Source: an uncultured Phocaeicola sp.
GTDB lineage: Bacteria > Bacteroidota > Bacteroidia > Bacteroidales > Bacteroidaceae
NCBI GenBank assembly: GCA_944320605.1
Contig: CALUIE010000002.1
Coordinates: 45,329-109,328 of the forward strand
Reading direction: 5' to 3'
DNA: 64,000 nucleotides
Shown: positions 10,607 through 20,131 of the stretch, piece by piece
Layout: every line of letters begins with the position of its first letter
Position numbering within the stretch: the first letter of the stretch is position 1
Notes under the pieces: model-generated
What the model was told of the DNA's origin: nothing
Database searches by the model: none
Seen by the model: only the letters and a program-made list of their open reading frames with translations
Position numbers and translations under genes: made by a program

Positions 10607-13120
10607 ATGTTTTCCACCAAGACAAAATTAGCATTCGGATATATCATCCTGATAGTTCTGCTTTTAGGAGCAATAGGCTATGTCTATAAGCAGATGAATC
10701 TTCTTACCCAGCCAACAGGATTAGAGGAAAGCATTTATAACCGTCGCCGTACAACACACAATATCATAAGCAGGCTATATGAAACAGAGGTTATAGGACA
10801 AGCCCTTAGGACAGGCAGCTCAGACGAGATATGGCTCTACACCAAAGCCATGAAAAAAGTACATCTGTCACTTGACACTCTTAGAAGCCAATTTACAGAC
10901 ACAATACAGCAGGCCCGTATAGACACTGTAAACATGCTCCTGCGCGACAAGGAGCGTAATATGCTTGCCGTACTGGAAGCAATGCGAACTACACCAACAG
11001 ATATTATTTACCGGAAGCAGCTTGACAGTCTGTTGCACGAGCATGACTCCCTCATCACGAAAAGCCACGTACGCCGCCGCGTTGTGACACACCATAATAC
11101 ATACACCATACGCCACGAGCCGAAAAGTTTTTTCCGCCGTCTTGCCGATGTCTTTTCTCCCGGTAAAGCAGACTCTACTGAAGTCAGTAATGTTGTAGAA
11201 GAAGTTTTTACAGATACAATAGACCAAGTATTTAGCCCTATAGATACTTTATCTTCCATGCTATCCGGCATACAGGACAAAGTGTTCCAGACCCGTCAAG
11301 ACGAACTGCGTACCCTAAGCTACAGAATAAACCGCCTGAAAATAGCCGGAAGTCACCTCAGTCAGCGTGTGAACCAGTTACTTGAAAGTATTGAACAAGA
11401 CGAGCAGACCGCTTTGGCCGCACGCATGTATCACGAACAGTCCATACGCCGTGACGCCGCACTTGCCATGGCAGGCATATCCGTGGCAGCAATAATACTT
11501 GTACTTGTTTTCTTCACGATAATATGGCGAGACCTGACACGCAGCAACCATTACAGAAACGAACTGGAAAAGGCGCGCGACTATGCCGAAAATCTCCTTC
11601 GTGCCCGTGAAAAACTAATGCTCACCATCACACATGACATTAAAGCCCCGGCAGGATCAATCATAGGATATACGGACCTGTTGGAACGTCTTATTACAGA
11701 TAAACGCCAGATGTTCTATCTTGACAACATGAAGAACTCCGCACAGCACCTTTTAGCCCTCGTAACATCACTCCTTGATTACCACAGGCTTGAGGCGGGA
11801 AAGATGGATCTGAATCCTGTAGCATTCCGTCCGTACAGACTGATGGAAGACATATACAACAGTTTCCTTCCTTTAGCGGAGAAAAAAAATATCAAACTTT
11901 CATATATTCCTGAACTGTCACAAGGCCTGACATTAGAAGGCGATCCGTTCCGCATACGTCAAATAGTGGAAAACCTGCTGTCGAACGCCCTGAAGTTTAC
12001 TGCGAACGGCAGTATCACACTGAAAGTCTCATATTCCGGTGTACGTCTTAGTTTCAGCGTTGAAGATACCGGTTGCGGCATGAGCAAGGCCGAACAGGAA
12101 AAGATATTTACCGAGTTCACCCGTCTGCCAGGAGCACAGGGACAGGAAGGATTTGGGTTAGGACTTTCAATCACCCGAAAATTAGTAGAGCTTCAGAACG
12201 GTCAAATCACAGTGGAAAGCACACCAGGCAAAGGAAGCCTGTTCAATGTAATAATACCTCTGCCGTCATTCGTACACGAAAAGGCCGTTGAAGAAAAAGA
12301 CATTGAAAACAATACAGTATCAGGAATACGCATTCTTATAATAGACGATGACAGCATCCAGCTAAACCTGACACGCGACATGCTCCTCAGTCTGACAGCA
12401 GGCAATAAAGATACAATACAAGACATCGTTTGCTGCCAACATCCTGAGGAAGTTTTTGCACGTTTAAAGGAAGAGAATTTCGATATTCTCCTTACAGACA
12501 TTCAAATGCCGGCAATGGATGGTTTCCACTTGTTAGAAGCCGTCCGCGCCCTACCATACGGACAGGCAAAAAGCATACCTGCAGTAGCCATTACCGCACG
12601 TGCTATTCCCGATGATGAAGGTTTCCGTGCCAAAGGTTTCGCCGCTGTGTTGCGCAAGCCTTTCAGTAGGAAGGATATGCTCTGTGCCATAAATCTCGCT
12701 ACAGGAAAAAAATACGAAGTGTCAGTATCCGACAATAATACAGACACTGAAGCCGTTCCCGTTCAAAGTTCTGCACCGGAAGAGACGACAACAGCTGGTT
12801 TCAACTTCGCTCCTCTCACAGAATTTTCTATGGACGATGAGGAAGCGGCACGCTGCATACTTAAAACATTTGCCGACGAAACACGCAAAAATATCCAAAA
12901 GATGGAAGATGCTATCAGTTGCGGAGATACTATGGAGATATGCTCCATAGCCCATAAGATGCTTCCTACATTTATAATGATAGAAGCCAATGACGCCATC
13001 CCTGCCCTACGCTGGTTAGATACACACAAGGGGAAAGACACAGACCCTTCCAAAGCAGAATCACAAGCACGTATCGTGATACACATAGCCGGCAAAGCCG
13101 TAAAAGCATTGAGTAACTGA
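10607..13120 (+). CDS. Hybrid sensor histidine kinase with receiver and C-terminal Hpt domain
   Basis: An 837-residue membrane phosphorelay protein. Two transmembrane helices (about residues 7-27 and 285-307) bracket a helical periplasmic sensor domain. Then come a HisKA dimerisation helix with phospho-acceptor His343 in 'ITHDIKAP' and an HATPase domain with the N box 'NLLSNALKF', G1 'DTGCGM' and G2 'GFGLGLSI'. A receiver domain follows with 'LIIDDDS', phospho-acceptor Asp631 in 'LLTDIQMP' and 'RKPF'. The C-terminal Hpt-like domain has His783 in 'IAHKMLP'. There is no DNA-binding output domain, so phosphate should pass on to a separate regulator not seen nearby. A 91-bp AT-rich gap precedes it. 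The signal sensed is unknown. Confidence 0.92.
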   Translation: MFSTKTKLAFGYIILIVLLLGAIGYVYKQMNLLTQPTGLEESIYNRRRTTHNIISRLYETEVIGQALRTGSSDEIWLYTKAMKKVHLSLDTLRSQFTDTIQQARIDTVNMLLRDKERNMLAVLEAMRTTPTDIIYRKQLDSLLHEHDSLITKSHVRRRVVTHHNTYTIRHEPKSFFRRLADVFSPGKADSTEVSNVVEEVFTDTIDQVFSPIDTLSSMLSGIQDKVFQTRQDELRTLSYRINRLKIAGSHLSQRVNQLLESIEQDEQTALAARMYHEQSIRRDAALAMAGISVAAIILVLVFFTIIWRDLTRSNHYRNELEKARDYAENLLRAREKLMLTITHDIKAPAGSIIGYTDLLERLITDKRQMFYLDNMKNSAQHLLALVTSLLDYHRLEAGKMDLNPVAFRPYRLMEDIYNSFLPLAEKKNIKLSYIPELSQGLTLEGDPFRIRQIVENLLSNALKFTANGSITLKVSYSGVRLSFSVEDTGCGMSKAEQEKIFTEFTRLPGAQGQEGFGLGLSITRKLVELQNGQITVESTPGKGSLFNVIIPLPSFVHEKAVEEKDIENNTVSGIRILIIDDDSIQLNLTRDMLLSLTAGNKDTIQDIVCCQHPEEVFARLKEENFDILLTDIQMPAMDGFHLLEAVRALPYGQAKSIPAVAITARAIPDDEGFRAKGFAAVLRKPFSRKDMLCAINLATGKKYEVSVSDNNTDTEAVPVQSSAPEETTTAGFNFAPLTEFSMDDEEAARCILKTFADETRKNIQKMEDAISCGDTMEICSIAHKMLPTFIMIEANDAIPALRWLDTHKGKDTDPSKAESQARIVIHIAGKAVKALSN

Positions 13121-13131
13121 GAGCTCATCTC

Positions 13132-14415
13132 CTAAAGCCCTATCCACTGTTCAGGATTCAGCTTTACTGTCTCTTTACGGAGCTGGAAGTGCAATACCGT
13201 ATTCCCGTCTGTATCCGTATTTATCTGTCCTATGACGTCGCGTGTCTTCAACTGACTTCCTTTTTTCACAATCACAGACTCCAAATTACAATAAACAGAG
13301 ATATAACTTCCATGTCTGACAAGTACATTCGCTAATCCGTTGTATTGGAACACAGCAGTCACTTCACCGTCAAAAATAGTCCGTGCCATCGCTCCCTGTT
13401 TAGTTTTTATGTCAATACCTTTATTGTCAAGACGGACATTTCTCAAGCCTTCTACCTGATACTGCCCATAGCGTCCCACTACAACGTACGGTCCAGTAAC
13501 AGGCACAGGAAGTTTACCCTTGTTTCTCTCAAAAGTACCTGACAGCTTACGATCGGAATCGTCGATACGATACACATCCATTTTCTCTGTGGTAGCCTTA
13601 CCTGTACTTTCAGTGGGATTTTTCTTTGCTGCATTTTCCCTACGACGACGTTCCTCTTCCGCTTTCTTGCGTGCGGTTTCAACCTCAATGGCTATCAGTC
13701 TGTCTATCTCCGAATTTAACCTGTTTGCAGCCTTACGCTGCTGTTCAAGTTCTTTCTTTATCTGGATTTGCTTGTTTTGTATAGACTTCAGGATTTTCTT
13801 CCTTTCAGCCTCCTGCGCCTCTAATTTTTTCTTTTCCTCTTCCTGATGCCTCAGCAGCTCCACTTTCGCACTATATGTTTCTTCTGTCGTTTTCTTCTTT
13901 TCCTTTATCTCCGCCTGTTTGGTCTTAATCTCCTCCCCTTTCAAACGCTGGAAATCCGCATACTGTCGTACATAGCGTAAACGTCTGTACATTTGTCCAA
14001 GATTATCGGCAGCGAAAATAAACATAAGTTTTTCTTGAATGGAACTATTGCGATGAAGATATTTCAATGACTCCTCATAGCGTTTCTGTTTCTGCAAAAG
14101 TTCCTCGTCAAGAATCTTCAGTTCAGCCTCCAGACGATCTATCTCCTGCTGAATACTTTTTATGTCTTTCTGTACGGCAGAAAGGTACTTTCTTCTTTCG
14201 GAAATCTGTCCCGATATCAACGAAAGATTGTCAAGCTGACTCTTTACATCTTTTCCTGTTGATTGTAGAAGTGTTTCAGACTCACTGATACGTTTATGCA
14301 GTTCATTACGTTCTTTTTCCAATTGCCTGATTTTAGGTGTGGACTGCGAATATACTGCCTGAAAAGACAATATAAACAGAAACGATACTATGTAGGTAAA
14401 GAATTTTTGGAGCAT
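13132..14415 (-). CDS. envC: EnvC-like murein hydrolase activator, degenerate M23/LytM domain
   Basis: A 427-residue exported protein: signal peptide at residues 1-23, long coiled coil at about 25-250, low-complexity linker, and C-terminal LytM domain at about 310-427. In active M23 peptidases zinc is held by His and Asp of an HxGxD-like motif and by a late HxH motif. Here the first histidine is replaced ('NKGIDI'), the usual 'YxHL' reads 'YCNL', and only the last histidine ('LHFQL') remains. That pattern fits EnvC-type activators, which switch on amidases during daughter-cell separation and do not cut wall themselves. It is the last gene of the minus-strand cluster starting at dgt and ends 12 bp from the convergent kinase gene. 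Confidence 0.88.
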   Translation of the reverse strand: MLQKFFTYIVSFLFILSFQAVYSQSTPKIRQLEKERNELHKRISESETLLQSTGKDVKSQLDNLSLISGQISERRKYLSAVQKDIKSIQQEIDRLEAELKILDEELLQKQKRYEESLKYLHRNSSIQEKLMFIFAADNLGQMYRRLRYVRQYADFQRLKGEEIKTKQAEIKEKKKTTEETYSAKVELLRHQEEEKKKLEAQEAERKKILKSIQNKQIQIKKELEQQRKAANRLNSEIDRLIAIEVETARKKAEEERRRRENAAKKNPTESTGKATTEKMDVYRIDDSDRKLSGTFERNKGKLPVPVTGPYVVVGRYGQYQVEGLRNVRLDNKGIDIKTKQGAMARTIFDGEVTAVFQYNGLANVLVRHGSYISVYCNLESVIVKKGSQLKTRDVIGQINTDTDGNTVLHFQLRKETVKLNPEQWIGL

Positions 14416-14465
14416 GTTTTTTGGAGAAGTTTAAGAAGTTAGAGAAATTATTTGGGTTAAGACAG

Positions 14466-15296
14466 TTATTTCCGTAACTGTACCAACATTTTCAGCAACT
14501 CCGTAAATGATATTTTCTTATACTTGGAAGAAAGTTCTGTATTTGTTTCCCAGTTCGAGTCCGTACCTATACGTGAGAGTTTCATGTCAAGCGAATACTT
14601 TTTATCCGTTCCGGCAGTATATATATTTATTCGCTGGGGAAATACATCGCTGTTTAACATTGTAAAGTCTGTATATATGCAATGAAGCGAGTATGGCATA
14701 CCCTTAAGTGACATGACGGTTTCCTCCAAGCGACCATCTGTAGCTGACGTAAAAAAGTTATAGTCAATCCTTTTTGACGACTTAACCTGAAGTCTCGCCC
14801 TGCCATCCGCAGGAGTCAAAGTAAATTTCTCCGCATCGGATAATGACAATACTCTTTTTCCGGGCAAAAATATTTCATTCATAATAAGCGACTGTATTAT
14901 ATTGAAATCAACATCAGTATTCAAAAGACCGCTTATCTCGGAGAACCCGGCTTCCACATAACGTTTGTTCATCCTGTCCACCACAAGAACACGGTTTGGA
15001 GTTATGTCGATACGCGCCACTTCAATACCAAGAAACGGAGCCACGCTTATACGTATAATCTCCCCTCTCCGTATTCTAAGGGTAGCATTGACACTCACTG
15101 GCGATGGCGTTCCGGTATTCAGCTCAATACGCGCACGCGCTGTCAGATTTTCACGTGCCGGAGTCCATTCTATAACTTTCTCCATATATTCCACACCAGT
15201 AAGTCCTCCTATCATGGTATTACGGAGAGATTTTCTCGAAGTAGAACATGATGTCACCAACATCAGAGATAAAAATATGTATATAAAATGTTTCAT
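14466..15296 (-). CDS. DUF4292-family lipoprotein
   Basis: A 276-residue lipoprotein when started at 15296, which places a clean signal peptide ending 'LVTSC' (Cys17) at the N-terminus. An upstream in-frame start at 15317 would add seven residues before the signal and is less likely. The body is beta-rich and resembles the DUF4292 family of Bacteroidota, whose fold recalls LolB/LolA-like lipid-binding proteins. That functional link is inference. It sits between a TPR lipoprotein and envC with 10 and 50 bp gaps, an order I recognise as common in Bacteroidales, so a role in envelope assembly or lipoprotein handling is plausible. Confidence 0.85.
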   Translation of the reverse strand: MKHFIYIFLSLMLVTSCSTSRKSLRNTMIGGLTGVEYMEKVIEWTPARENLTARARIELNTGTPSPVSVNATLRIRRGEIIRISVAPFLGIEVARIDITPNRVLVVDRMNKRYVEAGFSEISGLLNTDVDFNIIQSLIMNEIFLPGKRVLSLSDAEKFTLTPADGRARLQVKSSKRIDYNFFTSATDGRLEETVMSLKGMPYSLHCIYTDFTMLNSDVFPQRINIYTAGTDKKYSLDMKLSRIGTDSNWETNTELSSKYKKISFTELLKMLVQLRK

Positions 15297-15306
15297 AATG
15301 CAAAAC

Positions 15307-17091
15307 CTACTCCACATACTTCCTCAATTTTATCTTCCGTTTCAGTCTTTTCAATTCTTCTTCCTTACGAGGAGTACTACCATCCTCCGGAGTATCACCC
15401 ATGGCATCCGCCTTTTTCCAGTATTCCAAGGCTTTATCCGCATTGCCTAATTTAAACCAAATGTCACCGCAATGTTCTACTATCACCTGGCTTGTGTCAC
15501 CGCCATTCGCCATTGCCTGTTCTATATAGATTTTGGCTTCTGTATATCTTCCCTTCTCAAACAAAATCCATGCGTACGTGTCAAGATATGTAGGGTTTTC
15601 CGGTTCTGCCTTGACAGTCAGGAAACTCATTTCTTCAGCCTTGTCAAGGTTAGTGCGTTCCACCGACAAATAATAAGCGTAATTGTTAAGCGTATTGATA
15701 TTTTTCGGATTGTAAACAAGCGACGAATCGTATGCGGCATACGCCTCGGCTTTCATCTCTCTTGTATGGTATAAATCACCAAGTATGGAATAAAAATCAG
15801 ACGCTATGTTTTTGTCACTTTTCTCATTTATCTGCTGAACACCCTTGTTGAAAATTTCCAAAGCCTTGTCCGTATCATCTTTTTGGTAATGAGCCAATCC
15901 CAAATAATAATAGAACTCCATCGCGTCCGGGTTATAGATTATGGCAGGTGTGGCAACCCTTATCACCTCGTCAAGATTATTATCATTTATGGCATAGCTC
16001 AAAAGTTGCAGTCTGGCAGGTTTATTCTCAGGATCAAGTTCCAAGACCTTGTTCAATACAGGAACAGATTCTTTATCCATCTTCTTGCTGATAAGATACT
16101 GTGCATACAACATCGGCACATCGGCATTAGGTTGTGGTCGTGACATTATAGTGTCAAACAAACGGATAATGTGTGTACTGTCCTTATCTGTCTGCTCCGA
16201 TTTAAGTATCAACTGACGCATAAAGTCAAGTTTCAGTTTGGTATCAACATTCTCATTTACCAAAATGGAGTCAAGCTGCATAGCGTACAAACTGTCCTGA
16301 CCGGTTTTCTGGTAATAAGAAGCCAGCGATACCATAGCCGGTGCATAATCAGGCTCTTCACGAAGAATTTCCTGATATACCTTCAATGCTTCATCATTAC
16401 GTCCGTTACTTAGATATACATCACCAAGTACAGTACGGTAACGCATATCATACGGATACTCTTCTACCAACGCCTGTATTTCTCCGTATGCCTTTTCCAT
16501 ATTGTCCAACTGCAGATAGGCACGGAATTTCTCCATACTCAGTTGCTCCGATTTCCCGTCAAGTTCTTCTATACGGTCAAGTGTGGTTATCAGTCTGTCA
16601 TAACTTTTTGTTCTGCCATACAGGTCAGCCAAAGACAACAGAGGCTCAAGGCGCGACGGAAAGATCTGTGCCATGTCCTCATATACAGATATAGCTTTAA
16701 GCCAGTTTTGCTTTGACTGGTAATATGAAGCCAATGTCTGCTTATACCAGAAATTGGTATCATCCGCACGTGATGCCTGCATTAATGCCTCCTCACCTTT
16801 AGATTCCTGACCTAAGAACATATAAAATTGTGATATTTCATACAATGCCGCTGCCGACTGCGGATAGATATCCAGGCAATGAGTATATAACTGGAAAGCT
16901 GCATCATATTCCCCTTTTTGCTTCATACGTACAGCTTCAAGGAAATAGTAATCGAACTTACGTCGCTGCTCGTATGTCAAAGGATCTTTCATCTCGGAAG
17001 ATACTTTATCCATACGCCGCTTTCCCGAGTTCAAAGTTCCACACGACGAAAGCAACGGCAATATAATAATTAATAAATAAATGTATTTCAT
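15307..17091 (-). CDS. Tetratricopeptide-repeat lipoprotein
   Basis: A 594-residue lipoprotein. Start chosen at 17091 because it gives a lipobox signal 'LLSSC' (Cys17); an in-frame upstream ATG at 17148 would place 19 polar residues ahead of it. Nearly the whole mature protein consists of TPR helical pairs. Clear consensus repeats are 'AFQLYTHCLDIYPQSAAALYEI', which can be seen near residue 60, and 'YYYLGLAHYQKDDTDKALEI' near residue 390. Further repeats lie near residues 440-570. Such proteins act as scaffolds for protein-protein contacts. It lies between dut and the DUF4292 gene. No enzymatic motif is present and the partner is unknown. Confidence 0.88.
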   Translation of the reverse strand: MKYIYLLIIILPLLSSCGTLNSGKRRMDKVSSEMKDPLTYEQRRKFDYYFLEAVRMKQKGEYDAAFQLYTHCLDIYPQSAAALYEISQFYMFLGQESKGEEALMQASRADDTNFWYKQTLASYYQSKQNWLKAISVYEDMAQIFPSRLEPLLSLADLYGRTKSYDRLITTLDRIEELDGKSEQLSMEKFRAYLQLDNMEKAYGEIQALVEEYPYDMRYRTVLGDVYLSNGRNDEALKVYQEILREEPDYAPAMVSLASYYQKTGQDSLYAMQLDSILVNENVDTKLKLDFMRQLILKSEQTDKDSTHIIRLFDTIMSRPQPNADVPMLYAQYLISKKMDKESVPVLNKVLELDPENKPARLQLLSYAINDNNLDEVIRVATPAIIYNPDAMEFYYYLGLAHYQKDDTDKALEIFNKGVQQINEKSDKNIASDFYSILGDLYHTREMKAEAYAAYDSSLVYNPKNINTLNNYAYYLSVERTNLDKAEEMSFLTVKAEPENPTYLDTYAWILFEKGRYTEAKIYIEQAMANGGDTSQVIVEHCGDIWFKLGNADKALEYWKKADAMGDTPEDGSTPRKEEELKRLKRKIKLRKYVE

Positions 17092-17184
17092 TGTGAGTTT
17101 AACTTCATTGACCATTGGTTGTAAGTCTGTAAGTTTAATAATTTGCAAGTCCTTAGTCAGATTTGCCTACTTTCCGGTTGATAA

Positions 17185-17619
17185 TCATTTCTTTCCACTG
17201 TGTCCGAATCCTCCTGCCCCACGCTCGGTATCATCAAGAGTATCGGTTTCTTCCCATTCCGCCTGTTCATGTCTGGCAATGACCATTTGCGCCACACGTT
17301 CTCCGTCTTCTATAATAAAAGGTTCATTTGACAGGTTTATCAGGATTATACATATTTCGCCTCTATAATCCGCGTCTATCGTTCCGGGACTGTTCAATAC
17401 TGTTATACCTTTCTTTATTGCTAAACCGCTACGTGGACGTACCTGTGCCTCGTATCCTGCCGGCAATGCCATGTACAACCCTGTGGGGACAAGACAACGC
17501 TGAAGAGGATGAAGTGTTATCGGACTATCTATATTAGCCCTGAGATCAAGACCTGCAGAAAGAGGTGTCGCATACTGCGGTAACGGATGTTTTGATTTAT
17601 TAATTATTCTGATTTTCAT
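17185..17619 (-). CDS. dut: dUTP diphosphatase
   Basis: A 144-residue dUTPase that hydrolyses dUTP to dUMP and pyrophosphate, keeping uracil out of DNA and feeding dTMP synthesis. All five motifs of the trimeric family are readable in order: 'AGLDLRA', 'PRSGLA', '[10 protein letters not shown]', 'GERVAQMV', and the glycine-rich C-terminal arm '[10 protein letters not shown]'. The length is standard. It lies between dgt (49 bp upstream on the same strand) and the TPR lipoprotein gene, so two nucleotide-pool genes are adjacent. The catalytic aspartate of motif 3 is retained. Confidence 0.97.
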   Translation of the reverse strand: MKIRIINKSKHPLPQYATPLSAGLDLRANIDSPITLHPLQRCLVPTGLYMALPAGYEAQVRPRSGLAIKKGITVLNSPGTIDADYRGEICIILINLSNEPFIIEDGERVAQMVIARHEQAEWEETDTLDDTERGAGGFGHSGKK

Positions 17620-17668
17620 ACGGATAAAAATTTTTACGTTGCAAAGTAAATGGATTTATTTCTCAAAA

Positions 17669-19000
17669 TCAAACGGCAGGCAGGCTGTTTCCGTTAATTT
17701 TTCTATACAAATCAAGAGCATATACATCTGTCATTCCGGAAATATAGTCAAGTACGGCTATTATTCTTCCGTAAAGCGTAGGTGCCGATATATCATATTG
17801 GGCAGATACTCTATTGATTAACAACTTCGAATAAGCCTTTTCCGGATACCGTACAGCCTCAATCATCAAATCGGTAAGTGTAGATATAACCTGATAACCA
17901 GCAAGCTCTATGTCCACAACATCTTTCGAACAATATATACGCTTGAATGCCGTATCGGAACAAATTTCATACGCTTTTCTTACATTATCATCAAGATGGC
18001 TTATCAAAGGACCGCTAAAAGTTCCCGCCAATATACTTTCTTCATTCTCAACAAACACGCGTGTACATTCCTTTACCAATATCCCGATAGCCGTACTACG
18101 GAGATATGCTATCTGTTCATTGGTATCTGTTACCATCGAACATATCATATCCGTACGTTCAAGCCTTTCCTTGCTCAAAAATCCCCGATACAATTGCTTG
18201 GTTTCTTCAGATGTAAGAATTTTAAGTTTATGTGCATCCTCTATATCCATCATCTGATAACAAATGTCATCGGCAGCCTCAACCAAATAGACCAAAGGAT
18301 AACGGGCATACCTGACTGGGGACCCATCTTTGCTGAGTTTTATGATTCCCAATTCGTCGGCTATTTTTTTGAAATATTCTTCTTCGGTAATGAAAAAACC
18401 GAACTTTTGCTTTTCCCCGGCAAGCACAGAGGAATATGGATATTTTACTATAGACGCAAGAGTGGAATATGTCATTACAAATCCTCCTTGACGACGTCCC
18501 TTGAATTGATGTGTAAGCAAACGGAAAGCATTGGCATTACCTTCAAAGTGTATAATATCGTTCCATTCCTCCGGTGTGAGCAAATCCTTCAATATCTGCC
18601 CTTTTCCTTCGGAAAAATATGTTCCTATAGCTTTCTCGCCGGAATGACCGAAAGGAGGATTGCCGAGATCATGAGCAAGACATGCAGCCGAGACTATAGC
18701 ACCTATTTCACTTAAATGAGTATCAGCAAGTTCCGGGTGTTTTCGAAGCAGTCTTTGTGACACTTCATTACCTAATGAACGTCCTACACACGACACCTCA
18801 AGACTATGAGTAAGACGATTATGCACAAAGATACTTCCCGGCAAGGGAAATACCTGTGTTTTATTCTGCAGACGGCGGAAAGGAGCCGAAAAAACTAACC
18901 TGTCATAATCCCGTTGAAACTCAGTCCTGTCATCTTTACGCATTTCGTGAAGATGTTCCAAGCCGAACCGTTTATTTGATATAAGTTGTCGCCAGTTCAT
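17669..19000 (-). CDS. dgt: Deoxyguanosinetriphosphate triphosphohydrolase (HD-domain dGTPase)
   Basis: A 443-residue HD-superfamily phosphohydrolase that splits dGTP (or other dNTPs) to the deoxynucleoside and triphosphate. The metal-binding H...HD...D set is visible in 'HSLEVSCVGRSLG' (about residue 65) and 'CLAHDLGNPPFGHSG' (about residue 115). The N-terminal 'DRTEFQRDYDRLVFSAPFRR' is a hallmark of Dgt-type proteins. The length is typical. It begins a minus-strand run (dgt, dut, TPR, DUF4292, envC) and has a good Bacteroidota-type promoter just upstream (19022-19053). Whether dGTP is preferred over other dNTPs cannot be told from sequence. Confidence 0.93.
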   Translation of the reverse strand: MNWRQLISNKRFGLEHLHEMRKDDRTEFQRDYDRLVFSAPFRRLQNKTQVFPLPGSIFVHNRLTHSLEVSCVGRSLGNEVSQRLLRKHPELADTHLSEIGAIVSAACLAHDLGNPPFGHSGEKAIGTYFSEGKGQILKDLLTPEEWNDIIHFEGNANAFRLLTHQFKGRRQGGFVMTYSTLASIVKYPYSSVLAGEKQKFGFFITEEEYFKKIADELGIIKLSKDGSPVRYARYPLVYLVEAADDICYQMMDIEDAHKLKILTSEETKQLYRGFLSKERLERTDMICSMVTDTNEQIAYLRSTAIGILVKECTRVFVENEESILAGTFSGPLISHLDDNVRKAYEICSDTAFKRIYCSKDVVDIELAGYQVISTLTDLMIEAVRYPEKAYSKLLINRVSAQYDISAPTLYGRIIAVLDYISGMTDVYALDLYRKINGNSLPAV

Positions 19001-19021
19001 GTATATTTGTATTTAATAATG

Positions 19022-19053
19022 CAAATATATAGTTTTGTTTCCCAATATTCAAC
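19022..19053 (-). promoter_or_regulatory. Predicted sigma-ABfr type promoter of dgt
   Basis: On the minus strand a -7 box TATATTTG (19029-19022) matches the Bacteroidota consensus TAnnTTTG. A GTTG at 19053-19050 serves as a -33 element with a 20-bp spacer. The -7 box ends 22 bp ahead of the dgt start codon, so the leader would be short. Confidence 0.6.
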
Positions 19054-19080
19054 TTTTGGATAATCAATAAGACTTATAAT

Positions 19081-19108
19081 AAAAAAGGCGAAGATCATAA
19101 TCTTCGCC
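19081..19108 (-). terminator. Rho-independent terminator of the glsB-glsA operon
   Basis: Read on the minus strand, a perfect 9-bp stem GGCGAAGAT/ATCTTCGCC with a 4-nt loop is followed by six T residues. It lies 20 bp past the glsB stop and before the dgt promoter, separating the two minus-strand operons. Confidence 0.85.
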
Positions 19109-19127
19109 CTATATAATACATATAGAA

Positions 19128-20105
19128 TCAGCTTACCACCAAATTTGCGCCTGATGTCAATTTCAATGCTTCCGGATGTTCCTTTATGTAAGACTCGATA
19201 TGACGTACACGCTTTTCTTCAAGAATTTCATCAACAGCAATAAGTATTCCGGTTTCCTCCACATCGCCAAAACCATAATTTATAGCTGTACCGAACATGC
19301 GCATGGTAGGCGAAAGACTCATATAAGCATTAACCAAAGGAGGAATATTATATCCTAATTTACGAACTTCGGTGTTAAGTATCTTATAGTCTTCCTTAAA
19401 CGTATCGAAACAAAACAGTTTTTTCAGGACTTCCACATCTGTCTCTATCTTAAGAGGTTGAACCGGTGTTATAAGTTCTTCTGGATCATTGAAATGCTTG
19501 TTAAGAAAATAGAGTATCATGTCACGTCCATATCTGTTATAGCTTGGATACATAGTCATTTTACCAAAAAAATATTTCATCTTAGGATTGATGACTGTCA
19601 GTGCCCCGAGACCATCCCATAAGTTGTCAAGCGCAAACAATCCCTTCGAACCTGCACGGCTTGATTGATATTCCAAAGTAACAAAAGATCGTCCAAGTTC
19701 CACTGTATAAGGCAAATATTCTTTAAGGAACTTCTCAGAGAAATTAAACATGTGGGCTGTAGCCAACACGGGTTTGCCATGTTCGTCAAACTCCACTTCA
19801 TCACCAAACAGATAACGGTATCCTCCCAATATTTCTTCGGCATCCGGATTCCAAACAACCAATTGTTTATAAGGATTCTCCATCAAATCATATTCATCAA
19901 GGTCAAGCGACTTACCTGTACCTCCACCAGCCTCACGAAAAGCAATCTCGCGAAGACGACCTATCTCTTTCAGGACGTTGGGAGAATCTTTCCACGTAAC
20001 AATATATATCTCATTGTTACTTTTATTGGTAAATCTCAAACGTTTTTCTTCTGTCAATTCCGATTTTAGGATTTCCTTGTCAATCGGAGCAATAATATCT
20101 TCCAT
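19128..20105 (-). CDS. glsB: GNAT-fold N-acyltransferase for glycine/ornithine lipid synthesis (GlsB/OlsB-like)
   Basis: A 325-residue acyltransferase of the OlsB-like GNAT family, which transfers a 3-hydroxyacyl group to the amino group of glycine (in Bacteroides GlsB) or ornithine. This makes the mono-acylated intermediate of amino-acid lipids. Recognisable parts include 'ELGRSFVTLEYQSSRAGSKGLFALDNLWDG' spread over about residues 145-175 and the early 'REIAFREAGGGTGKS' block. It follows the O-acyltransferase gene by 26 bp on the same strand, matching the known glsB-glsA pairing of B. thetaiotaomicron. The amino-acid substrate is inferred from that family, not visible here. A terminator follows directly. 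Confidence 0.85.
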   Translation of the reverse strand: MEDIIAPIDKEILKSELTEEKRLRFTNKSNNEIYIVTWKDSPNVLKEIGRLREIAFREAGGGTGKSLDLDEYDLMENPYKQLVVWNPDAEEILGGYRYLFGDEVEFDEHGKPVLATAHMFNFSEKFLKEYLPYTVELGRSFVTLEYQSSRAGSKGLFALDNLWDGLGALTVINPKMKYFFGKMTMYPSYNRYGRDMILYFLNKHFNDPEELITPVQPLKIETDVEVLKKLFCFDTFKEDYKILNTEVRKLGYNIPPLVNAYMSLSPTMRMFGTAINYGFGDVEETGILIAVDEILEEKRVRHIESYIKEHPEALKLTSGANLVVS

Positions 20106-20131
20106 ATATCTTCTTGTTTATTTTCTTCTAT

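Noticed and set aside
17996-18715. A 239-codon plus-strand frame opposite dgt
   Set aside because: dgt carries intact HD motifs on the other strand; this frame shows no domain and is a shadow.
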